Origin: an uncultured Romboutsia sp.
GTDB taxonomy: Bacteria > Bacillota > Clostridia > Peptostreptococcales > Peptostreptococcaceae
Length of the DNA: 20,155 nt
Reading direction: 5' to 3'
Assembly (NCBI GenBank): GCA_937880075.1
Contig: CALFLM010000031.1
Coordinates: 1 to 20,155, forward strand
A model generated the notes under the pieces. It did no database searches. It was not told the origin of the DNA and saw only the letters and a program-made list of their open reading frames with translations. The stretch's first letter is position 1. Each line of letters starts with the position of its first letter. Positions 1 to 7,878 of this stretch are shown here, one piece after another. A program made the translations under genes and the position numbers.

Positions 1-60
1 AAACTTTATGTAGTAATTTCAATGTGTTTAGTAAAATAACTAGCACAACAGATTAACGTA
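1..60. repeat. Intergenic repeat, copy 1 (cut by window edge)
   Basis: This stretch aligns without gaps to 15086-15145, with about 51 of 60 bases identical by hand count and an identical TAGCACAACA block at 41-50. Similarity fades after about position 58. The left end lies at the window edge, so the true length is unknown. No coding potential is evident. It may be part of a dispersed non-coding element or a small RNA; I do not recognise the family. Confidence 0.5.
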
Positions 61-105
61 GTATTTTATAATATTAATCTATTTAAAACACTAATAAATA
101 AAAAT

Positions 106-202
106 GGGCCGTCGCACTAAAAAAATTATATACAATACTTTATGCTAATTCAAATTATACATAACTATATATTGTATTATTTACTCTTAATGCGACATCC
201 CC
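106..202 (-). terminator. Long composite hairpin downstream of the DUF1648 gene
   Basis: The arms GTCGCA (111-116) and TGCGAC (191-196) pair exactly and are extended outward by GGG (106-108) with CCC (199-202) across a small internal loop. A nested stem pairs 130-137 with 170-177 (8 bp). Read on the minus strand, the 3' arm is followed by a U-rich run (about 93-105), and the structure begins 24 bases after the stop codon at 226. This fits a terminator with an unusually long branched loop. A structured small RNA is the alternative. Confidence 0.45.
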
Positions 203-225
203 TTAATTCATTTAATTCAAATCTT

Positions 226-1347
226 TTATATAAATGGTAAAACTAAAGATAATATTGTTATTATAAATATAAGTACTGTAAATATTTTACCTTTAGGATT
301 TGCCATATTTACACTCCATCCAGCACCTAACCTTTTTTGCACTAAAAACTGTGGATCATCCTCATTATAGTATATAAACCCATATATCCATTTTTCATCA
401 TCACTTTCCATTTTATAAACAGATCTATCCTTTGTATCTAAAGATGTAAGCATTATATAAAAATAAATTAAGGCTACTGTAATAAATATTGGAGCTATAC
501 AACCTATAATTATAATTACTATAGGTATATTTTCTTGCTTAACCATATATATAGGTATTGTTGTTGTCATAGATTGTATGCTAAGCATAAGAAGTAAAGA
601 TGAATATCCTACTCCGTTTAAATAGTTTTTAACTTTTATTAGCTTTTCATCTTTTTTATCACTATCTATATAAATTCTACTCTTCAAACTACCTAAGAAA
701 ATATATGCCAATAATATAACCATAGGTAAATCTATGAAATTAATTAGAAATACATTTTTTATTGACTTTTTCGAAAAAATATCTGCCTCTCCATTTATTC
801 CCCAATGAGTTATAATAGTTTCTGGCATTGACTTATAATTTATAGCTACATATAAAAATGAAAGTATTGAAAGTCCTATACATACTCCAAATAATATTTT
901 AAACTTTTTAACTACTTTATTTTGAATTAAAGTTAATTCTTCATTTTTATATACATTTTTTAATTTATCATGTTTTTTAGCCATCTCTATACTATGCTCA
1001 TTTATATATTTACTCTTATATTCCTTTACTTTTGTATATGCTTTTTTTAAATTAATATATGCTAAAAATAAATATACGCAAGTAGTTAATAAAATACTTA
1101 TAGATGTATTTAATGTAAATAAGAAATTAACTATAAAATATGCCAGTATAATTATAAATAATCCTTTATTTAAACTAAACTTAAATTCTTTATCAATTTT
1201 ATTTTTTAAACTATCACTTAACTCTATGACTCTTATATATACTCCATAAAAATAATCTCTACTACTTATTAATTGAGTGTTTATAACTAATAAGTGAGTA
1301 AACAATATTATAATTATAAATACTATATCCCCAATTATATTGTTCAT
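226..1347 (-). CDS. DUF1648/DUF5808 domain multi-pass membrane protein
   Basis: A 373-residue predicted integral membrane protein of unknown function. Hydrophobic segments occur near residues 5-25, 61-100 (two), 150-170, 200-222, 246-300 and 352-372. The middle carries the DUF1648 signature (residues about 174-200, containing THWGINGEADIFSKK), where W, G and D/E residues follow a helix. The C-terminal part (about 319-352, with PQFLVQKRLGAGWSVN) matches the DUF5808 domain that often follows DUF1648. The ATG at 1347 has a GGGGAG ribosome binding site about 8 bases upstream. The gene lies downstream of the MarR regulator on the same strand but is separated from it by a hairpin. DUF1648 proteins resemble SdpI-type immunity proteins in part, so a role in envelope stress or bacteriocin immunity is possible but is inference only. 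Confidence 0.8.
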   Translation of the reverse strand: MNNIIGDIVFIIIILFTHLLVINTQLISSRDYFYGVYIRVIELSDSLKNKIDKEFKFSLNKGLFIIILAYFIVNFLFTLNTSISILLTTCVYLFLAYINLKKAYTKVKEYKSKYINEHSIEMAKKHDKLKNVYKNEELTLIQNKVVKKFKILFGVCIGLSILSFLYVAINYKSMPETIITHWGINGEADIFSKKSIKNVFLINFIDLPMVILLAYIFLGSLKSRIYIDSDKKDEKLIKVKNYLNGVGYSSLLLMLSIQSMTTTIPIYMVKQENIPIVIIIIGCIAPIFITVALIYFYIMLTSLDTKDRSVYKMESDDEKWIYGFIYYNEDDPQFLVQKRLGAGWSVNMANPKGKIFTVLIFIITILSLVLPFI

Positions 1348-1430
1348 AAATTCATCTCCCCTAATATTTTATTACTATTATTATATATTTTTATAAATAT
1401 AACCTCTATAATTATAACACTTTATCAATA

Positions 1431-1470
1431 AAATATAAAAGCTCCCATATTATTGGAAGCTTTTATATTT
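1431..1470 (-). terminator. Hairpin terminator overlapping the end of the MarR gene
   Basis: The 13-base arms 1431-1443 and 1458-1470 (AGCTTTTATATTT and complement) pair perfectly. The 14-base loop contains the MarR stop codon at 1450-1452. On the minus strand the stem is followed by a moderately T-rich stretch. It should separate the MarR transcript from the DUF1648 gene. Confidence 0.65.
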
Positions 1471-1902
1471 TTCTTCAAAGAAAGTATTTAATTTTTCAAG
1501 TGACTTTGATAAAACCTGTTCTTCTTCATCTGAAAAGTTACTAAGTATTGCACATATCATCTCTTCATGAAATACTTGATGCACTTTATAAACTTCTTCT
1601 CCTTTAGAAGTTAAGTTCACAAGCACCACTCTTCTATCTTCTTCAATTCTTTTTCTTTCAACGTATCCCTTTTTAATAAGCTTTGTTATTGCTGTAGTTA
1701 ATGTTCCTACAGTTATTCTTAAATCATGTGCGATTTCTCCCATAGTTCTAGATTTATCCAAACCAATTGCCTCTATTGTGTGTATTTCAGTTATAGACAA
1801 ATCAGTGAATTCTGTATTCTTAAGAGACTTTTCTTCAATATGTAAAATATCATAAAATAATTGAACTAATAATTTATTTAATACTTCTTCTATTTTTCTC
1901 AT
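1450..1902 (-). CDS. FabT-like MarR family transcriptional regulator
   Basis: A 150-residue winged-helix DNA-binding protein. The region FTDLSITEIHTIEAIG, followed by the recognition helix VGTLTTAITKLIKKGYVER and the wing EEDRRVVLVNLTSKGE, is very close to what I recall of FabT, the MarR-type repressor of type II fatty-acid synthesis genes that uses acyl-ACP as co-repressor. A longer frame opens at 1965, but the start chosen is the ATG at 1902. It has GGAGAG 8 bases upstream, and a good promoter (1937-1965) lies inside the longer version. FabT usually heads a fab operon, but no fab gene lies in this window, so its target here is uncertain. The MarR family call is firm; the FabT subfamily is a recalled-similarity judgement. 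Confidence 0.85.
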   Translation of the reverse strand: MRKIEEVLNKLLVQLFYDILHIEEKSLKNTEFTDLSITEIHTIEAIGLDKSRTMGEIAHDLRITVGTLTTAITKLIKKGYVERKRIEEDRRVVLVNLTSKGEEVYKVHQVFHEEMICAILSNFSDEEEQVLSKSLEKLNTFFEEKYKSFQ

Positions 1903-1936
1903 AATAACGCTCTCCATAGTTTTATTTTCAAATATT

Positions 1937-1965
1937 ATTATAATAAAATCTACATTTAACTTCAA
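1937..1965 (-). promoter_or_regulatory. Promoter of the MarR gene
   Basis: On the minus strand there is a -35 TTGAAG (1960-1965), a 17-base spacer and a perfect -10 TATAAT (1937-1942). The -10 ends 34 bases before the ATG at 1902. This spacing rules out the upstream ATG at 1965. Confidence 0.7.
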
Positions 1966-2267
1966 TTGTTACATACATATTTTAGGAGAAAAATGTATAA
2001 ACACATTTCATTTATGGTAATATTTTTGTAGTTCATAATTTTATATCCTTTCATCTAAAGTTATTTTATTGTTATTATTACTGTAACATTAGTATAAACT
2101 TATGAGCTATTTTTTTATCCATTTTTAAGTTTTACATTTTATATTATAATTCATCATATGAAAAAATAGAATCATATTTCAGTTTACATAATTTAAATAA
2201 AGTAACCTTAGCTCATATTAAATTAAATTTACCTATTAATTATATTCTAATATTGTTAATAGTCCAT
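1966..2267. other. AT-rich intergenic region without a recognised gene
   Basis: About 300 bases lie between the MarR promoter and the hairpin at the end of the antiporter gene. I see no credible coding frame and no known riboswitch. The only structure noted is a 9-base inverted repeat (TATGAGCTA at 2101-2109 and its complement at 2209-2217) with 99 bases between the arms, which could be chance. Confidence 0.4.
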
Positions 2268-2320
2268 AATATAGCATTAAATCCTGATGGTTATTTTCCA
2301 TCAGGATTTAATGCTATATT
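2268..2320 (-). terminator. 23-bp perfect hairpin with the antiporter stop codon in its loop
   Basis: Arms 2268-2290 and 2298-2320 are exact reverse complements (23 bases) around a 7-base loop, TTATTTT (2291-2297). The arm 2298-2320 encodes the last codons of the antiporter, and its stop codon (2291-2293) sits in the loop. No U-tract follows on the minus strand, so it is not a textbook intrinsic terminator. It may protect or process the mRNA 3' end. Confidence 0.6.
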
Positions 2321-3502
2321 ATTCTCTTTATGACTAAAAGCTAATTTTAATAAAATAGGTGAAATTATAGTTGTAAAAACAACAACTATAACAATAGGTC
2401 CTAACATTACACTAGAAAGAACTCCAAGTGCTACACCCTTACTTGCAACTATAAGTGCAACCTCACCTCTAGATACCATACCAGCTCCTATTTGTATACA
2501 TTCCTCATTTGAAAAATGACACATCTTAGCACCTATACCTGCACCTATAATTTTAGTTAATATAGCTATGACAGTAAGCAAAGTAGCAAACATTGCTATT
2601 CCCATACTCATATTAGGTAATACAACCTTAAGTCCTATACTAGCAAAAAATACTTGTGATAATAAAGAATAAGATAAAATATCTAATCTACTGGCTACAT
2701 ATGTTTTTCTCTCTACATTAGATAATATCAATCCTGCAATAAATGCACCCGTAATATCTGCAACACCAAATACCTCTTCAGAAATATAAGCTAATAGTAA
2801 ACAGAATACAAGAGCAGCAGTTATAAATCTTCTTCTATCTTTATTTTCATATTTCATCCATATATCAAATAGTTTATGTGAAATAATTCCAATTACAATT
2901 ACAAAAATAAAATATGCAACTATTTTTAGCAATACAAAACCAACATTTACAGAAGTATCTGCCATACTACTTATAATAGTTAATGCAATAATACCAAGTA
3001 TGTCATCTATAATAGCAGCTCCTAATATTGCAGTACCAGCAGAAGTGTTTAATTTCCCCATTTCTTTTAAAGCCTCTACTGTAATACTTACAGAAGTTGC
3101 TGTTAAAATAACTCCTATAAATATATTTTGTAATAAAACATTTGTAGTAGCTCCTTTCATTATGTCTAGGTCATTAAATAAATATGCCACTAAAAATCCA
3201 CCAATTAGAGGAATTAATACACCAAATAACGCAATTATAAACGATGCTTTCCCAGTTTTCTTAAGTTCTTTTAAATCAGTATCTAGCCCTGCAGAAAACA
3301 TTAATACAATAACACCTAACTCTGATAATTGTATTATAAAATTTGTTTCTTTTAAGATATTAAGCATTGCAGGCCCAAATATTAATCCTGCTAATAATGC
3401 ACCTACAACTTGAGGCATTTTAAATTTTTTAGTAATTATACCTAAAAGTTTTGTACTTAATAATATTAAAGCTAAATCTAATAAGTATCCATAAGATAGC
3501 AT
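2291..3502 (-). CDS. Cation:proton antiporter, CPA2 family (NapA/GerN type)
   Basis: A 403-residue integral membrane antiporter that should exchange Na+ or K+ for H+ across the cytoplasmic membrane. It is hydrophobic throughout, with about 12-13 predicted segments. The Asp-Asp pair D166-D167 in GAAIIDDILG matches the ion-binding aspartates of NapA-type electrogenic exchangers. Other family marks are LGVIVLMFSAGLDTDL (about 62-77) and the ADITGAFIAGLILSN segment. There is no C-terminal RCK/TrkA-N domain, so it is the short NapA/GerN form rather than KefB/KefC. The ATG at 3502 is preceded by GGAGGAG. It appears to be a single-gene transcript from the promoter at 3547-3575. Its substrate cannot be fixed from sequence alone. 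Confidence 0.9.
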   Translation of the reverse strand: MLSYGYLLDLALILLSTKLLGIITKKFKMPQVVGALLAGLIFGPAMLNILKETNFIIQLSELGVIVLMFSAGLDTDLKELKKTGKASFIIALFGVLIPLIGGFLVAYLFNDLDIMKGATTNVLLQNIFIGVILTATSVSITVEALKEMGKLNTSAGTAILGAAIIDDILGIIALTIISSMADTSVNVGFVLLKIVAYFIFVIVIGIISHKLFDIWMKYENKDRRRFITAALVFCLLLAYISEEVFGVADITGAFIAGLILSNVERKTYVASRLDILSYSLLSQVFFASIGLKVVLPNMSMGIAMFATLLTVIAILTKIIGAGIGAKMCHFSNEECIQIGAGMVSRGEVALIVASKGVALGVLSSVMLGPIVIVVVFTTIISPILLKLAFSHKENNIALNPDGK

Positions 3503-3546
3503 ACACTAATACTCCTCCAATAATATATATTAATATATTGTATAAC

Positions 3547-3575
3547 ATTATATTAATATATGGAAATTGTATCAA
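3547..3575 (-). promoter_or_regulatory. Promoter of the antiporter gene
   Basis: On the minus strand there is a -35 TTGATA (3570-3575), a 17-base spacer and a -10 TATAAT (3547-3552), about 45 bases before the ATG at 3502. This is one of the closest matches to the sigma-A consensus in the window. The 5' leader is an AT-only palindromic stretch. Confidence 0.75.
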
Positions 3576-3751
3576 AGTGCTACACCTTAAATTGAACTAA
3601 TCATAAAAACTCAATTCACTTGATATTTTGCTTAAATTAACACGTTACAACTTTTTCAAATTCTTATTTAGAAAATCTTCTTCTGAGTATAAATTTATAA
3701 TAAGATTTATGATTTGTTTTTCTTTTTTCTATTCTAGTCATAATATCATCT

Positions 3752-5425
3752 TTAGTTATAACTTAATGTATTATTTTTAACATAAATCTTTTTATCACAT
3801 ATAGCTGCACTTGACTTTCTGTGGGATACCATTACAACAGTTTTATCATTACAATGATTTTCTAAACTCTTTAGTATTTCAGCTTCATTTAAAGTATCTA
3901 AGTTACTTGTAGGTTCATCAAGTATTAATATATCCCCATCATGTAGGAATGCTCTAGCTATACCTAATCTTTGTCTTTCTCCTGAAGATAAATTTCCACC
4001 TAACTCGCCAACATTAGTCTTATATCCTTGTGGTAAAGTAGTTATAAACTCATGTATTGATGCTTTTTTACAAGCCTGTATTACTTCTTCTTCAGTAGCA
4101 TCTATCTTACCTATTTTTATATTATTTTCTATACTATCATTAAATAAGAAAGTCTCTTGTGTAACTAAAGTTTGAGTTTTTCTTAAAGTTTTAGTAGGCA
4201 CATTTTTTATATTCTTATTGTCTATATTTATTGATCCCTTATTTACATCCCAGAATCTCATCATAAGTTTAAGTAATGTACTTTTACCACATCCACTTTC
4301 TCCAAGTATAGCTATTTTTTCACCTTTTCTTATATCTAGGTTTATGTTATTTAATAATTTTTCATTTCTATCACCATAGTTAAAGTCCATATTTTCTATA
4401 GACATTTCTGAAGTTTTAAGACTTATTTCACCTTCTACTTCATCAACTGCTGGTACTTCATCTAATATATCAAATAATCTTTGAGCACAAGCAAAAGTAT
4501 GTATTAAGTTATTTGATAAGTTACTTAAAGCTACAACTGGACCAAATGAACTAGATAATAATACTATTGCTACTACTAATTGTCCTAAGTTTAATACATT
4601 ATTTTGCATTAAGTATATACCAACAAATAAGAAAGTTAATATAGCTATCATTATAGTTACATCCGTAAAAGCTTTTATTATGCCTTCATGCTTTTTAATT
4701 TCATCTAGTTTATCATTTAATTTATCACTATTTTCATTTATTTTAGCTAATCTTTTTTCACCTTGATTAAATAATAATACTTCTTTTATACCTTTTAATG
4801 ATTCTAATAAGAAACTATTTGTTTTAGCAAATTCTTCTCTATATTCTACCCCAGCCTTATTTCCATATTTAGAAGAAACAACTGGTACTACATAACCTAC
4901 TATTATATAAAATCCTGCTGATATTAATCCAAAGTATATATTAATACTTCCTAAAACTAACGCTATTATTATAGAAGTAATTATTGCTATAGCTATTGGA
5001 GCTACTGTATGAGCGTAAAATACTTCTAATAATTCTATGTCACTTGTTATTACTGAAATTAAATTTCCCTTTTCCTTAGATTCTAGCTTTGATGGTGCTA
5101 ATTTTCTAAGTGCTTCATATACCTTATCTCTAAGTATTGCAAGTATCTTAAAGGCTATATAGTGACCTGAATATTGTTCTATATATCTAAGTAGTCCTCT
5201 AAGTATTGCACATACTATTATTACAGTTATACTTTCTTTAAATGTTACTCCCATATCTATTCCAAGCTTTGTAGCAATAGCAACTCCTCCAAAAGTTGTT
5301 ATTGCTATTGCAGCTAAAAATCCTAGTACTCCAAAACTTATTGTTATCATCATAACTGGTGCTAGTGGCTTAAGTATTTTTATAAGCCTTGCCATAATTT
5401 TTATACCTGATTCTCTATTATTCAC
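3752..5425 (-). CDS. ABC exporter half-transporter, CydC-like (permease-ATPase fusion)
   Basis: A 557-residue half-transporter with six predicted membrane helices in the first about 310 residues, then a nucleotide-binding domain. The ATPase motifs are Walker A GESGCGKST (375-383), Q-loop Gln423, signature LSSGE (479-483, deviating from LSGGQ), Walker B with catalytic Glu504 in LILDEPTSNLD, and the H-loop in VSHRK. It should pair with the adjacent half-transporter to form a heterodimeric exporter related to CydDC, the cysteine/glutathione (or heme-linked) exporter needed for cytochrome bd assembly; the substrate here is inferred only. The start is a GTG at 5425, overlapping the upstream stop by 8 bases, with GGAGGT 8 bases before it. 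An ATG at 5395 has a poorer site. No clear terminator follows. Confidence 0.85.
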   Translation of the reverse strand: MNNRESGIKIMARLIKILKPLAPVMMITISFGVLGFLAAIAITTFGGVAIATKLGIDMGVTFKESITVIIVCAILRGLLRYIEQYSGHYIAFKILAILRDKVYEALRKLAPSKLESKEKGNLISVITSDIELLEVFYAHTVAPIAIAIITSIIIALVLGSINIYFGLISAGFYIIVGYVVPVVSSKYGNKAGVEYREEFAKTNSFLLESLKGIKEVLLFNQGEKRLAKINENSDKLNDKLDEIKKHEGIIKAFTDVTIMIAILTFLFVGIYLMQNNVLNLGQLVVAIVLLSSSFGPVVALSNLSNNLIHTFACAQRLFDILDEVPAVDEVEGEISLKTSEMSIENMDFNYGDRNEKLLNNINLDIRKGEKIAILGESGCGKSTLLKLMMRFWDVNKGSINIDNKNIKNVPTKTLRKTQTLVTQETFLFNDSIENNIKIGKIDATEEEVIQACKKASIHEFITTLPQGYKTNVGELGGNLSSGERQRLGIARAFLHDGDILILDEPTSNLDTLNEAEILKSLENHCNDKTVVMVSHRKSSAAICDKKIYVKNNTLSYN

Positions 5426-7190
5426 TTATAGCCACCTCCTTTTGTATTAAGTTCTCATTGTATATACTTTCTAAGTTTATTTGATGATTTACTAACTGTG
5501 CATATTTTCCGTTGTTCATCATAAGTTCTTTATGACTTCCACTTTCTACTATATTACCTTTGTCTAATACATATATGTTGTCTGCATTTTTAACATTAGC
5601 TAATCTATGAGATATTACTATAACCGTTTTATTTTCTGCTAATTCATATATAGCCTTCCATATCTTTTCTTCACTTTCTACATCTATATTTGAAGTTGCT
5701 TCATCGAATATATATATTTCTGGATTAGTTATTATAGTTCTAGCTAAAGCTAATCTTTGCTTTTGACCACCTGATAATAATGATCCACCTTCTCCAACAT
5801 TTGTTTGTAATTTTTCTGGTAAGCTTTGTACAAAGTCATATAAATTAGCTTTTTTAAGTGCTTCATTTATTTCTCTTTCATTTGCATCAAATTTACACAT
5901 TCTTAAGTTGTCTTCTATTGTTCCATTAAATATGTATGCACTATGGTTTATAAACCCAACCTTCTTAGTTAATACTTCAAATGGTATATAATTTAGATCT
6001 ATTCCATTTAATGTTATTTCGCCGTTATCTACTTTTTCTTGTTTTAATAGTAAGTTAGTTATAGTACTCTTACCACATCCACTTTCCCCAACTAAGGCAA
6101 TCATTTTTCCTTTTGGTATAGATACATTTACATTTTTAAGTACGTTTCTTTCTTTGTCATAACTAAAGTCTACATTTTTTATTTCTATATTTATATCTTT
6201 TAATAAATTCATTTCTTCTTTAGTTAAGTTTTCTACTTTTTCTATTTTTGCATCTAATAAATTAAATATTTTATCACTTGCAGCCATACCATTCATAGCT
6301 ACGTGGAAATATGATCCTAATAGTCTTAGTGGTATAAAGAATTCTGATGAAAGTAATATTATTATAAGAACTTGACCTATAGTTATATTTCCTTGACTAT
6401 ATTGATTTATGGCTATTATTATACCTAGAGCTGATCCTCCAAAAGCAATAAGGTCCATAATATTTATAGAGTTTAATTGCATTGATAATACTTTCATAGT
6501 TATATTTCTAAAGTTTTCAGCTTCTTTGTTCATTTCTTCATTTTTTTCTGCATCTAAATCATATATCTTTAATGTTGTAAGTCCATGTAAGTTCTCTAAG
6601 AAAGAATCTCCTAAATTAGTATATATACCCCAATACTTTCCTAGTAGTTTTTTTGCAAATTTCATTACAGCTATTATTGATACAGGTATTAAAGGTACAC
6701 ATATTAATAATACTATAGCAGCTTTAAAGCTTATTGGTGCTACCACTACAAACAGTGTAAGTGGTGCTAATAAACTATAAAATAATTGCGGTAAATATCT
6801 ACCAAAGTATATTTCTAGGGCCTCTACTCCATCTACTGATATTTGCACAGTTGATGATGTTGATATTGTATCCTTATAGTTAACACCTAAATCTAATAAC
6901 TTTTTATATATTTTTGCTCTTAAGCCTTTTCTAACTTCTGTCGAAGATTTAGAAGAGAACTTTGTTGATAAGAAATTACATACAAATCTAATTCCTAACA
7001 TTGCTAATATAAATACTGATGAACCTATCATATTTATATTAAAATCATTATTATATAGTTTATCTATTACATTACCTATATAAACTACTATTGCAATATT
7101 ACATATTATAGATATCCAGTTCATTAAAACTGTCATAGCTACCCATTTTTTTGAATCATCACAAAGTGATAATAACCTTTTATTGACCAT
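5418..7190 (-). CDS. ABC exporter half-transporter, CydD-like (permease-ATPase fusion)
   Basis: A 590-residue permease-ATPase fusion with six predicted helices in the first about 300 residues. Motifs are Walker A GESGCGKST (368-376), signature LSGGQ (472-476), Walker B ending in Asp-Glu (496-497), and the H-loop in VISHRLANV. The Q-loop glutamine is replaced by His (about residue 416, in VGFINHSAYIFNGT). Two adjacent ATGs exist: the one at 7190 lies 5 bases after GGAGGT, the one at 7193 only 2, so 7190 is preferred. The start overlaps the end of the DUF454 gene, which implies translational coupling. It forms a heterodimer with the downstream CydC-like gene; CydDC relatives export reduced thiols or handle heme, but the cargo here is not determinable. 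Confidence 0.85.
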   Translation of the reverse strand: MVNKRLLSLCDDSKKWVAMTVLMNWISIICNIAIVVYIGNVIDKLYNNDFNINMIGSSVFILAMLGIRFVCNFLSTKFSSKSSTEVRKGLRAKIYKKLLDLGVNYKDTISTSSTVQISVDGVEALEIYFGRYLPQLFYSLLAPLTLFVVVAPISFKAAIVLLICVPLIPVSIIAVMKFAKKLLGKYWGIYTNLGDSFLENLHGLTTLKIYDLDAEKNEEMNKEAENFRNITMKVLSMQLNSINIMDLIAFGGSALGIIIAINQYSQGNITIGQVLIIILLSSEFFIPLRLLGSYFHVAMNGMAASDKIFNLLDAKIEKVENLTKEEMNLLKDINIEIKNVDFSYDKERNVLKNVNVSIPKGKMIALVGESGCGKSTITNLLLKQEKVDNGEITLNGIDLNYIPFEVLTKKVGFINHSAYIFNGTIEDNLRMCKFDANEREINEALKKANLYDFVQSLPEKLQTNVGEGGSLLSGGQKQRLALARTIITNPEIYIFDEATSNIDVESEEKIWKAIYELAENKTVIVISHRLANVKNADNIYVLDKGNIVESGSHKELMMNNGKYAQLVNHQINLESIYNENLIQKEVAISE

Positions 7191-7581
7191 CATATACCTC
7201 CCTATTCGTCTCAACTTTTATTGTCTTCATTTTTGTAAACACTACTACTTTTGCTAACCACATAACTACAATCACAAATCTCATGATTTGGCTCTCAATA
7301 GTTATAAACATAAATAGTAATAATAATGAAACTGGAATTGTTAAGCAAAGTTTTGCTTTCAGTGTCATTCCACCTTTTTCTACAAATGATTTTACATATT
7401 TTTTGTACAATTTAGTTTGCATAAACTTTTCATTTAATTTTTCACTACCTTTTAATAAACAATATGATGTTAATAAAAACAACGGTGTAGTTGGTAATAA
7501 TGGTAAAAATATCCCTATTACTCCAAGTACAAATGCTATTAATCCTACTAATAAAAACATTATTTTTTTTAATTTGCTCAT
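7180..7581 (-). CDS. DUF454 (YbaN family) small membrane protein
   Basis: A 133-residue protein with a hydrophobic hairpin near residues 5-40 (GVIGIFLPLLPTTPLFLLTS, the core DUF454 motif with its Pro-rich turn) and two more membrane segments near 80-115. The function of YbaN proteins is not established. A longer frame opens at 7635, but the ATG at 7581 has GGAGGGAGAG immediately upstream and is chosen. It is the first gene of an operon with the two CydD/CydC-like half-transporters: its end overlaps the start of the next gene by about 11 bases. The tight linkage suggests an accessory role with that exporter. The operon promoter is predicted at 7674-7702. Confidence 0.85.
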   Translation of the reverse strand: MSKLKKIMFLLVGLIAFVLGVIGIFLPLLPTTPLFLLTSYCLLKGSEKLNEKFMQTKLYKKYVKSFVEKGGMTLKAKLCLTIPVSLLLLFMFITIESQIMRFVIVVMWLAKVVVFTKMKTIKVETNREVYDGQ

Positions 7582-7673
7582 TACACTCTCCCTCCTAACA
7601 AGCTTTTTGTGGAATGAAATAAATTTCATCATCATCTTTTCCTATAAATCTTTCTACTTGATAAACATCTTTT

Positions 7674-7702
7674 ATAATATATTTGTATATTACTATAATC
7701 AA
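7674..7702 (-). promoter_or_regulatory. Promoter of the DUF454-ABC exporter operon
   Basis: On the minus strand there is a -35 TTGATT (7697-7702), a 17-base spacer and a -10 TATTAT (7674-7679). It lies about 95 bases before the DUF454 start codon and is the best-scoring pair I found in the gap. Confidence 0.6.
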
Positions 7703-7765
7703 TAATTACTATTATTTAATATTAGTTATTATTTTTATTGATATTTTCCTTTTAACTCAATAAAT

Positions 7766-7780
7766 TGATAGTGATTTTCA
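7766..7780 (-). promoter_or_regulatory. Fur-like box upstream of the DUF454-ABC exporter operon
   Basis: On the minus strand TGAAAATCACTATCA matches 13 of 15 positions of the 7-1-7 Fur consensus TGATAATNATTATCA (hand count). It lies about 64 bases upstream of the predicted -35, which is far for direct repression, so another promoter or chance is possible. Confidence 0.35.
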
Positions 7781-7878
7781 TTTATATTTAATATTTTATT
7801 TAATATACGTTATTTTTTCTTAAATATATTTGTTTTTTATAAATATATTTATATTAATTTAAAGGATATAAAATTTTT

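Noticed and set aside
1903..1965. Upstream ATG extending the MarR protein by 21 residues
   Set aside because: A near-consensus promoter lies within this stretch and the internal ATG at 1902 has the good ribosome binding site; the extra residues do not resemble MarR proteins.
2101..2217. Nine-base inverted repeat with 99 bases between arms
   Set aside because: Too short and too far apart in AT-rich DNA to claim a structured RNA; no further pairing supports it.
3000..3413. Plus-strand open frame opposite the antiporter
   Set aside because: It is a shadow of the antiporter gene; its composition reflects the complement of membrane-helix codons.
3525..3561. AT-only inverted repeat in the antiporter leader
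   Set aside because: Composed only of A and T with self-palindromic arms; likely low-complexity rather than a specific operator.
7582..7635. Upstream ATG extending the DUF454 protein by 18 residues
   Set aside because: The ATG at 7581 has an excellent GGAGGGAGAG site, while the longer start has none of note and adds a basic tail not typical of the family.
7283..7705. Plus-strand open frame opposite DUF454
   Set aside because: It mirrors a well-supported gene, has no ribosome binding site and no recognisable protein features.
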